DNA from: Deltaproteobacteria bacterium
GTDB lineage: Bacteria > Desulfobacterota > Desulfarculia > Adiutricales > Adiutricaceae
Assembly (NCBI GenBank): GCA_031273455.1
Contig: JAISRZ010000034.1
Location: forward strand, 1-50,472
Direction: 5' to 3'
Length of the DNA stretch: 50,472 bases
The translations under genes and the position numbers were made by a program. Within the stretch, counting starts at the first letter, position 1; each line of letters starts with the position of its first letter. Positions 7,890-15,640 of the stretch are shown here, piece after piece. The notes under the pieces are model-generated. The model did no database searches. It had not been told where the DNA came from and saw only the letters and a program-made list of their open reading frames with translations.

Positions 7890-9347
7890 ATGAGACCAAT
7901 ATTACCCCCCTTACCCTTCCTAACCCGGCTCAGCTTACTGGGCCTCTTGTTAGCCGTTCTGGCCCTTGCCCCGGATCTGGCTTTAGCCGCCGAGGGCCAT
8001 GGGGCTTCGGAACTCCACCTAGATGGGGCCCATTTATCCGTCCTTTTCGCCATACCTTTCGCCGGGCTCTTATTGTCCATCGCTCTTTTTCCCTTACTCG
8101 CGGCGGGTTTTTGGGAACATAACTTCGGGAAGGTGGCTTTTTTCTGGGCCTTATTGTTCTTAGTCCCGGGGGCTTATTTTTTAGGCCCTAAAGTCACTTT
8201 ATACAGCGCCGTCCATACGGTGATCGCCGAGTACTTGCCCTTTATCATTCTTCTACTAAGCTTATTCACCATCGCCGGGGGCATTCGCTTAAAGGGGACC
8301 TTATCGGGGACCCCCCTAATGAACCTCGGGTTCTTAGTCACCGGAACCTTACTGGCCAGCCTCATGGGGACCACCGGGGCGGCCATGCTTTTAATCCGAC
8401 CGTACTTAAAGGCCTCGGCCCACCGCCGCTACCGGGTCCATAACGTGGTCTTTTTTATCTTTTTAGTGGCCAACATTGGCGGCTCCATGTCGCCTTTAGG
8501 CGATCCCCCGCTGTTTTTGGGGTTTTTAAAGGGCGTCTCCTTTTTCTGGACCACCGAGAACATCTGGCGGGAAACTTTATTGATGGCCGTCCTCCTTTTG
8601 ACCATCCACTTTTTCATTGATCTGTACCTTTTCAAAAAAGAGGGGAGCCCAGTGGCCGTCAAAGATGAGCCTTTGGGTTTAGAGGGATCTTTAAACTTCC
8701 TCCTCCTTTTGGGCGTGGTCGGAATGGTTTTGTATAGCGGTCTGGCCACCTCGGAAGGTTATCTAACCATTTGGGCGGACATCACCTATCGCTATTCGGA
8801 CATGATCCGGGACGGGAGTTTATTGGGTTTAACTATCCTCTCTTTAGTCTTAACCCCTAAGGCCACCAGACGCGGCAACCACTTCACCTGGGAGCCCATC
8901 TTGGAGGTGGCCAAAATCTTCGCGGGCATCTTCATGACCATGATTCCGGCCATCGCCATTTTACGGGCGGGCCCGGATGGGGCCTTAAAGTCTTTAATCG
9001 CCTTAGTCACTAGCGAGGGTGGGCAACCGGTCAACGCGGCCTACTTCTGGCTAACTGGCTCTTTATCCAGCTTTTTAGACAACGCCCCGACTTACTTGGT
9101 CTTTTTTAACACCGCTGGCGGCCAGGCCGAAACTTTAATGACCCAAATCCCTCGGACTTTAGCCGCCATCAGTTGCGGGGCCGTCTTTATGGGGGCCAAC
9201 ACTTACATCGGAAACGCCCCCAACTTTATGGTCCGGTCCATCTCCGAGGAGCGCGGGGTGCGCATGCCAAGCTTCTTTGGCTATATGGCCTGGTCCGTGG
9301 GTATTTTAGTCCCCTTGTTTGGTTTAGTGACTTTAATCTTTTTTTAA
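7890..9347 (+). CDS. Sodium:proton antiporter, CitMHS/NhaD-like
   Basis: A 485-residue multi-spanning inner-membrane transporter of the ArsB/NhaD/citrate-transporter superfamily. It begins with a signal-like hydrophobic segment (residues 10-34), then about eleven hydrophobic spans. The family hallmarks are LLSIALFPLLA, the TTGAAMLLIRP motif, NIGGSMSPLGDPPLFLGFLKG and, in the second half, SSFLDNAPTYLVF and GANTYIGNAPN. Annotated relatives in sulfate-reducing bacteria are called sodium:proton antiporters, and an electroneutral or electrogenic Na+/H+ exchange is the likely role, though a carboxylate substrate cannot be excluded. AAGGTAG nine bases upstream supports the ATG at 7890. It appears to be a single-gene unit. 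Confidence 0.85.
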   Translation: MRPILPPLPFLTRLSLLGLLLAVLALAPDLALAAEGHGASELHLDGAHLSVLFAIPFAGLLLSIALFPLLAAGFWEHNFGKVAFFWALLFLVPGAYFLGPKVTLYSAVHTVIAEYLPFIILLLSLFTIAGGIRLKGTLSGTPLMNLGFLVTGTLLASLMGTTGAAMLLIRPYLKASAHRRYRVHNVVFFIFLVANIGGSMSPLGDPPLFLGFLKGVSFFWTTENIWRETLLMAVLLLTIHFFIDLYLFKKEGSPVAVKDEPLGLEGSLNFLLLLGVVGMVLYSGLATSEGYLTIWADITYRYSDMIRDGSLLGLTILSLVLTPKATRRGNHFTWEPILEVAKIFAGIFMTMIPAIAILRAGPDGALKSLIALVTSEGGQPVNAAYFWLTGSLSSFLDNAPTYLVFFNTAGGQAETLMTQIPRTLAAISCGAVFMGANTYIGNAPNFMVRSISEERGVRMPSFFGYMAWSVGILVPLFGLVTLIFF

Positions 9348-9523
9348 AGGCCATAAGGGGCTAAACCCTAAAAAAACCTAGATAGGTGTATAATTAGGGT
9401 AAGCGGCCTAAGGTTAGGGCGAGCTTTTTAGGGCTTGGGGGATAAGCTTAGGGACAGTTTTACGGATCGGCCGCTAAACTCCCGTTAGCTTACGGCCCTA
9501 GTCGCTTAAGGGAGATAGGGGCC

Positions 9524-11077
9524 ATGAGAAACTTAAAAAAGGGAGAGCTAAAAAAGATCGTTTCGCCTAAGTTTTGGGCCCTCGTAGCTTTAATGGCTCT
9601 ATTGGCCTTAGGTTTAGCCAGCCAACATCTCTTGGCCCAAGAGGACGATGATTTAACGGCCCTCTTTGAGGACGCCCCGGATGAGGCCGCCCCCCCAACT
9701 TCGAGCCTTAATCCGCCTTTACCGCCCAACGCCCCGCCCGCCCCCAGCGCCCCGGCGGTAACTTCTCCCCCGCCGCCGCCCCCAGCGGCGGCTAGGCCCG
9801 CGCAAACTAGCCCGGCGCCAACTAGCCCGGCTAATCCGGCCCCGGCTAACCCTAACCCAGCGGCCCCGAACCCCACGCCCGCCGCGGCCCTGACCCCGCC
9901 GCCCGCGGAGCTCACGCCTTTACCGCCGCCGCCTTTGGCCCCCAACCCTAACCCGGCCCCCCCGGTCGCGCCAGCCCCAACGCCCGCGCCCGCGACCGAG
10001 AACCCCTCTTTGGATATCCCCAGGGTTCAAGGGCAAGTGGTCACCCCCCCGCCGCCCGCTTGGCGGCGGCAGTCCTCCGAGTCGGCGGCCCCCCACGTGG
10101 CCGGGGCCCCGCCGCCGGACTTTGACTCCAGCCAAAGCCGATGGCGGCAAATGGACGTGGGCCAATACGATCGGTCCCGGGGCGACCCGACCCCGGGGAA
10201 CGCTAACGCCGCCGCCCCGGCGGCGGTGGTCGATAACCCGCCGCCCCCGCCCGGTAAAGGCGCTGAGGCCAATAACCAGTTGCGGGAGCTTTTTAGCGAC
10301 ATGCTGCCACCGCCGCCGCCCGAGCCGCCCGCCGCCGCCCCGCGCTCTCCCGCTACGCCCGCTAGCCCCGCGGGCTCGGTCACCCGGCCTTTAAGCCCGC
10401 CGCCCGCGGCTAGCGCTCCCCCAGCGACCACGCCGGCCCCGAGGCCTTTAAGCCCCCCGCCCGCGGTTAATAGAACGCCTCCGGCCCCTAATCCGCCGGC
10501 CCGGGCCGCGGCTTCGCCGCCGCCGCCCCCCCGGCCAATTAGCCCGCCCCCGGACCCGACTGAGCCTAAAGGCCCCGCCTTGTCGCGGGCCGGTTCCTTA
10601 CTGAGCGAAAGGGGGATGGAAAGCCCGGACCCCAAAGTGGGGGCCTCGTCCATTTTAGCCCCCGCCCCGCCGGAGGACCCGCAACCCGACCCTAAAGCCA
10701 AACCCGGAAGGGCCGCTAAAGAAAAGCCTAAAACCGAGCCTAAAGCCCCATCTCGGGCCAAAAGCCCGAGTTCGGGGAACGCCCCGCGGCGAGCGGCCCC
10801 CGCCCCTTTGGCCCGGCCCAACTTAAGCGTTTTAGTGGTTAACGAGACTGGTCGGCCCGGGGTGGGGGATAGTTACTTAACCGTCTTGTCCCAAATGGGT
10901 TATAACGTTATTGGGGTGACCAATGGTTTAGCCCAAGGGTCGGGGCCCACGGTGATCACTTATCAACCCGGTCAGCGCGGCCAAGCCCAAGCTTTAGCTA
11001 GGCGCTTGCCTGGCCCCAAGGTGGTGGTCCAGGCTACGGGGAATCTGCCCGCCGGGGCGGTGGTGACGGTCCGTTGA
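9524..11077 (+). CDS. Pro/Ala-rich envelope protein with LytR_C-like end
   Basis: A 517-residue protein in three parts. Residues 17-38 are a hydrophobic segment ending LLA-QEDDD, a signal peptide or anchor. Residues about 55-430 are low-complexity Pro/Ala with many PPPP runs. The last 84 residues (434-517) are folded: LSVLVVNETGRPG, a GY-x-V element, TVITYQPGQ and a final hydrophobic strand. That matches the LytR/CpsA/Psr C-terminal domain (LytR_C, PF13399) found on envelope proteins. The Pro-rich part probably crosses the periplasm or wall. GGGAGATAGGGG precedes the ATG. The stop overlaps the next gene's TTG start, so the two are coupled. Long open frames on the other strand here are composition artefacts. 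Confidence 0.75.
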   Translation: MRNLKKGELKKIVSPKFWALVALMALLALGLASQHLLAQEDDDLTALFEDAPDEAAPPTSSLNPPLPPNAPPAPSAPAVTSPPPPPPAAARPAQTSPAPTSPANPAPANPNPAAPNPTPAAALTPPPAELTPLPPPPLAPNPNPAPPVAPAPTPAPATENPSLDIPRVQGQVVTPPPPAWRRQSSESAAPHVAGAPPPDFDSSQSRWRQMDVGQYDRSRGDPTPGNANAAAPAAVVDNPPPPPGKGAEANNQLRELFSDMLPPPPPEPPAAAPRSPATPASPAGSVTRPLSPPPAASAPPATTPAPRPLSPPPAVNRTPPAPNPPARAAASPPPPPRPISPPPDPTEPKGPALSRAGSLLSERGMESPDPKVGASSILAPAPPEDPQPDPKAKPGRAAKEKPKTEPKAPSRAKSPSSGNAPRRAAPAPLARPNLSVLVVNETGRPGVGDSYLTVLSQMGYNVIGVTNGLAQGSGPTVITYQPGQRGQAQALARRLPGPKVVVQATGNLPAGAVVTVR

Positions 11078-12063
11078 GTTTACGGTTGGTCCACCAGCCA
11101 GTGGGGGGCCAAGCGGTCCTTTTAGAAGAAAAAGACCGCTATTTAAAACTCCTCCAAGAGCGTTTTGGCCGCCGCTTTAGGGAGTATCGCCGGAACTGGG
11201 CTTTAGCCGAGCGACGGCGATATTTGGGGCCTTTTCCCTTAAGTTTGGACCTGGCCTTAAATAGCGGTTGTCAACTCCATTGCCCCATGTGCCCTCTACC
11301 GGCTCGGCCGGAGTCCCAAAAAAACCATTCCCTCTCCCCCGCTCTATACAGTCGCTTCATGGCCGAGGCCCAAGAGTTCGCTTTGCCCGCCTTAACCTTA
11401 GGTTTGGCCAGTGAGCCCTTATTAAGCCCAGACCCAGTTAAACGCGTCCAAGAGGCCGTTAAAGCCGGGATCATGGATATCCGCTTAGGCACCAATGGGC
11501 GGTTATTAACCGAGCCCCTGATCGAGGCCTTAATCGACTCCGGTCTGACGCGTTTAGAAATATCTTTGGACGCGGTGGAGCCTATAACTTACCGGGCCAT
11601 TCGCGGTGGGGATTTAACGGCCCTCGAAAAGCGGATCCACTATTTTTTAGATAAACGGGCTAAACTAGGAACGGTCTGGCCGTTATTAAGGGTTAGTTTT
11701 TTAAGGCTCCCTTTAAACGAAGGGGAGCTTAAGCCCTTTATTAAACGCTGGTCCAAAACGGCTGATCTTATCGCCACCCAAAAGCCCATCTGGTTTCCAG
11801 GCTCGAAGCTCCCTAAACCCCCGGACAAAAAGATTAAAACCGTCCCCTGCGGCCAACCCTGGCAAAGGCTAGGGGTCACCCATGACGGGCGGATATGGCC
11901 CTGCTGTAGTTGGTATGGGGAAAAATTGTTAAAAGTCTCGGCCACCAACCTCCCTATCCGGAAAATCTGGCTGGCGAAAGAGCTATGGTCTTTACGAACT
12001 AGCCTTTTATTGAATAAGCCTGACCCGGAATGTTTGGTCTGCGCTAAGGCTGGGGCCTTTTAG
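11074..12063 (+). CDS. Radical SAM/SPASM protein
   Basis: A 329-residue radical SAM enzyme starting at TTG 11074, which overlaps the upstream stop as TTGA. The cluster motif CQLHCPMC lies near residues 66-73, followed by LGLASEP in place of the usual GGGEP-type motif. The C-terminal part has the SPASM signature: CGQPWQRLGVTHDGRIWPCC and CLVCAK. The pattern of C-x-x-P-W followed by G-x-x-x-PC matches proteins annotated as radical SAM/SPASM enzymes of cell-surface or peptide-modification loci. It is only distantly like the radical SAM gene at 3653. The substrate is unknown; coupling to the LytR_C-like protein suggests an envelope-related role, which is inference. Confidence 0.82.
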   Translation: MSLRLVHQPVGGQAVLLEEKDRYLKLLQERFGRRFREYRRNWALAERRRYLGPFPLSLDLALNSGCQLHCPMCPLPARPESQKNHSLSPALYSRFMAEAQEFALPALTLGLASEPLLSPDPVKRVQEAVKAGIMDIRLGTNGRLLTEPLIEALIDSGLTRLEISLDAVEPITYRAIRGGDLTALEKRIHYFLDKRAKLGTVWPLLRVSFLRLPLNEGELKPFIKRWSKTADLIATQKPIWFPGSKLPKPPDKKIKTVPCGQPWQRLGVTHDGRIWPCCSWYGEKLLKVSATNLPIRKIWLAKELWSLRTSLLLNKPDPECLVCAKAGAF

Positions 12064-12687
12064 GAGGTTAAAGAGCTTTTAACTTTTTAAGGCCAGATTT
12101 CTAACATTTTTAACTCTTAACCTAAGACCCTTAACCCAACTCTATACCCCGCGGGCGGCCAGCCAGGCCAACATTTCAACGCCACATCACTACGGCTAAC
12201 GAGCGGGTCTTGACAGCTAGAACCCTTAAAAGAGCCTTACTTTGGCTGGTTATCGTCTGGCCAAAGGGGCGCTCGAAAAATATAGACTAAACGATTTCGT
12301 GACGAAGGTTATTGACAACTAATCGATAAGGCCATTGAGCCTAAAAAACGCGATATATTTTATTGACGCTAACTTGTCGTGAGCGGAGGGCCACTCAATT
12401 TCCTGGATTGATCAGGGGGTTCAGCTTGTTAAGGATCTGTTGAGGATAAAGGTGGCGATGAGGGGTGTAGCGAGGGGTCAGCTAGGCTTGACGATGCTAA
12501 GGCTTAACGATACTAGGTTTGGCGATTGGCCTTCCAATGGACGAATAAAAACTAGAATTACTTAAAAAGTATAGTTTTACATAAATACCGTGTATTTAGA
12601 TATTAAAAATTAAATAAAGATATTCATACTATATATATTTATTATTTTATAACGCTCTATTTATTTATCAGAAGATAAATTTATTAA
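12064..12687. other. Gene-free stretch with short degenerate repeats
   Basis: No credible gene. A triple of a 16-nt degenerate unit based on AGGCTTGACGATGCTA runs from 12484 to about 12529. The first half has the composition of decayed coding sequence; for example, one frame near 12240-12320 reads through AGYRLAKGALEKYRLNDF before stops. From 12541 the DNA turns strongly AT-rich and leads into the foreign-looking gene at 12688. Confidence 0.55.
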
Positions 12688-13515
12688 TTATAATTTTTCA
12701 AATAACATATTGTTTCGCTTCATTGAGTCATTAACAATTTTGTCATAAGACAATACTTTAATCTCAGCGTTAAAATTATTCAGAAAATGAAAACTCCCCA
12801 GGTTATCTGACGTGGGCCAAAAACCTCGTCCATCCAAGATAGGCTTTAGACTGGGAGTTATATCGCAGACAGCGTAGAGATAAAATTTAGTTGAGTTATT
12901 TACTTTTATAAGTTTATTGTTACTATCTAAAACATTATTATTTCTAAGTTCTCTCGTATAAGAAATTAATTGTTGCACTGGATTATTGCTTTCAGTATAT
13001 TCATCATACATTAATCTTTTAAATTGAAACAAAAAAATTGTGTTAAATATATCAGATTTATTAGAGATATCTGAAAATATGAAATTTTTATCAAAAACTA
13101 AAAAATCTTGGCTAAATTTGTCTTGACAATTAATAAAAGCCTGGTCAGAAGCTAGAAAATCACAATACGTTAACTGCTCATCAATTAACCAAAGATTATG
13201 TCTATTATGTAAAACATGTTTATTAATAGTATTTTGTTGATATATTAATTCACTGATTAATTTTTCTTTCATAAAATTTTTATCATCGTTGAGCTTGATA
13301 ATATTATCTAACAATTCGATAATATTACGTCTATAAATAATATATTCAGAAAAATATGTTTTAGCATATTTATTAATTTTTTCTAAATAATTTCTTAAAA
13401 AGACTTCACACTCACTATCAAATATATAGTCAGTGTTTTTAATCATATTAAGCAATTTGGACCTATCATCATCCATGTTATTAATAAAACTATTGTTAAT
13501 ATGATTTTCATTCAT
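12688..13515 (-). CDS. AT-rich protein like the nuclease-type C-terminus of HATPase proteins
   Basis: A 275-residue product with base use far more AT-rich than its neighbours. The region 108-124 (LWLIDEQLTYCDFLASD), a beta-strand ending in FLFQFKR (162-167), NPVQQLISYTREL, YAVCDITPSL and the end EIKVLSYDKIVNDSMKRNNMLFEKL together recall the C-terminal region of large ATP-binding (HATPase/GHKL) proteins of restriction or defence type. Those normally carry EFK, the E-x-K of a PD-(D/E)XK-like nuclease core; here it is QFK at 164-166. No GHKL domain is present, so this is either a stand-alone version or an N-terminally lost gene. It stands alone in gene-free DNA. The resemblance is from memory of the family pattern, not from a search. 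Confidence 0.55.
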   Translation of the reverse strand: MNENHINNSFINNMDDDRSKLLNMIKNTDYIFDSECEVFLRNYLEKINKYAKTYFSEYIIYRRNIIELLDNIIKLNDDKNFMKEKLISELIYQQNTINKHVLHNRHNLWLIDEQLTYCDFLASDQAFINCQDKFSQDFLVFDKNFIFSDISNKSDIFNTIFLFQFKRLMYDEYTESNNPVQQLISYTRELRNNNVLDSNNKLIKVNNSTKFYLYAVCDITPSLKPILDGRGFWPTSDNLGSFHFLNNFNAEIKVLSYDKIVNDSMKRNNMLFEKL

Positions 13516-15430
13516 ATAAATCTCGCAATAATAAGATGATTATAAAAATTATTACAACCAATTTAAGTAAATGGTATCATTTTAACCTAGCATTCTAAGT
13601 CCTCACACACTAGGTCCTCAACGAAACGCGACACAACGAGTTGAATCTATTCACCTGTTTTTTGGAGTCTTAACTTAAAGATTTAAAGAGCTTTATCGTG
13701 GCCGGACCCACAGGCGATCAGGGCTTTTAACCCGCTTTTCCAACAACGAGAGCTACTTTATTATTTATACCACAAATCGGTTCAGTCGGTCAAGGATACG
13801 CTGGAAATTTTAGGCTTTTAGCGTCGCCCACATCGAGTAAGGCTCAAAAGGTTATTATCCCCCAATAGCTTAATGGCCGCCTCAAACCCGCCGGCGCCCC
13901 AAAGACGACCAGACCGCCCGATTAGGAAGGTAACGCTTGACCAGAACTGGGCGCGGGCCACCAAGTGGACCAAAGTCACAGACCCAAGAGGGCGCTTTCT
14001 TATGATCCGCGAGGCGCTTAGCCGTTATTGGGGAGTTTCGTAGAGGTGGCCTATTCTGACTGGTAAGCTCTCTTGGCTCTGGATAAAGAGGTTGGCCACG
14101 TCTGGAGCCAAAGTTTGGGCCTTTGTTTCTTAGACCAACTGTCTTCAACCTTAAGGCTAAAGCCACTTGAGGTTTAAATCAACAAAATCATGAACGAACC
14201 AAAGGCCGTGATAGCCTTTGTCTGACGCGATATAGAGTTTTAACATGGGGGCTTCCGTTGGACTCACCCGCGTCCACCAACACTATGGCCAAGGTGATTT
14301 AGAGCCTAAAAAATACTTCTAACTTTTTCTAACTTCACTCAGCTCTTCTAACTCCGGCCCCTTCTTACTCCAGACTCTTCCAACTCTGTCCCCTTCCGAC
14401 ATTAGACTCTTCAAGACTCCAGAATCTTCAGACTCCAGAATCTTCTAACTCCACAATCTTCTAACTCCACAATCTCCTAACTCCGGCTTCATCCAACTTC
14501 TGATTCTTCTAACTCCGGTCCCTTCCAACCCCAGAATCTTCCGACCCCAGATTCTTCTAACTCCGACCACTTCTAACTTCATATTCTTCTACTTCAAACT
14601 CAAACATCTGAGCGTATGACCACCTTTAATGGCCGCCCCATAAGCTCATTTCTTAAAGAGTCAGTCTGAGAGTAAGCCAGCCTCCTTTTAAACTCTTAGC
14701 CTAACAAAGGTCGAGGCGTTTGAACGAAAATAACCCACATCGCTACCAAATACCCCACAATTTACGCCCTTGTGGCTCTTAAAACTGGCTGGTCATGGAA
14801 AATAATCGCCTCCCCTAAAAACGGTCCTGATTTTTGGTAATTGCGGTCACCTGACTTATGTTAGCTAATAGAAATAATTGTTATCAAAAACACTCAAAAA
14901 TAGATAAATGGTTACAATCGCCTTGAGCTCTTTTTTTATCCAGACCCTATACCGCCGGTATGTTTAGGGGAAAGAAAAATTTTCGATCACCATCAAAACG
15001 AGTTAAATTTAATAAAAACACTCAATTAGTTTAATAAAACTGCTATAATAAATTTAATAATAGACAAAAATAACATTAAATTACAATAAATACTAGTATA
15101 ATTATATAAGCAAATTTATTAAAGTTTTAATATCCCTTTTTTCCCTCTGTTTATGGGCTTAAAAATGAGCGCCCAATGAGGTCAAGCGAGCCGCTATTTT
15201 GAGGCTTAAAATGAGGTGGAAAAATATTTGCGAAGTGTCCTCAAAAAAGTCTATTTTGTCCCCCAAATATTCGGAAATATTTCAGCGAAAAGACGTCTAG
15301 AGCTAACTTTTTCGACCCAACTGAAAGATATTTCGGTCGCGCGCGTTTTTCCAAAAAATTATCTAGTGATTTCAATACGTTATCCTCAAGCAATATATAT
15401 TAATATAATTGCTTTTCGGCTTGAAAAGTA
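13516..15430. other. Long gene-free region
   Basis: Nearly 2 kb without an intact gene. On the + strand, 13687-13821 reads WPDPQAIRAFNPLF and then QQRELLYYLYHKSVQSVKD before a stop, which looks like a coding remnant that I cannot identify. A 16-nt repeat array occupies 14338-14594. The block around 15000-15120 is extremely AT-rich. Open frames of about 70-95 codons at 13882-14166 and 15216-15434 lack family resemblance and start signals, and I do not accept them as genes. Confidence 0.6.
14338..14594. repeat. Array of about 16 degenerate copies of a 16-nt unit
   Basis: Consensus CCAGAATCTTCTAACT. The units follow one another without spacers: for example, 14419-14482 holds four consecutive units differing at one to three positions, and units continue to 14594. 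One unit (14402-14418) is 17 nt. Before 14418 and after 14515, units alternate between a CCGG(C/T)CCCTTC form and a CCAGA(A/C)TCTTC form, giving a 32-nt higher-order period. A 16-nt period does not preserve reading frame, so it is non-coding. It lacks the distinct repeat/spacer alternation of CRISPR. Confidence 0.85.
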
Positions 15431-15459
15431 TTGATTTCTTGATTGTTTTGTGGTATAAT
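15431..15459 (+). promoter_or_regulatory. Sigma-70 promoter of the double-AAA+ gene
   Basis: TTGATT (15431-15436), 17-nt spacer, TATAAT (15454-15459), with TG at the extended -10 position. This is one of the best matches to consensus in the window. Transcription would start near 15466 and leave a leader of about 175 nt before the ATG at 15641. Confidence 0.7.
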
Positions 15460-15640
15460 ATTCTACAAATGAAAGATGGCTGTCTTGGGGAAAAATATAC
15501 CAGAAAACCCTAGCTCGAAACAACCAAAGAATTGTGACTATTTTCCCAAGGCGTCAGTTGGCTGGTCAACTCAGTTACGTTCAGGAATAATGGGCGAAAC
15601 CAATTTATTCCGCTAACCGAAAACGATACGGAGACAAATC

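Noticed and set aside
9490-10821. Long minus-strand open frames of 151 and 264 codons, Gly/Ala-rich
   Set aside because: They mirror the Pro/Ala-rich coding sequence of the + strand gene; repetitive GC-rich codons leave the opposite strand open. No start signals or recognisable domains.
13882-14166. 94-codon minus-strand frame in the long gene-free region
   Set aside because: No ribosome site, low-complexity basic product, surrounded by decayed DNA.
14338-14594. CRISPR array
   Set aside because: Units of 16 nt follow each other directly without unique spacers, units are degenerate, and no cas gene is in the window.
15216-15434. 72-codon frame ending at the AAA+ promoter
   Set aside because: No ribosome site or family resemblance, and its end overlaps a near-consensus promoter.
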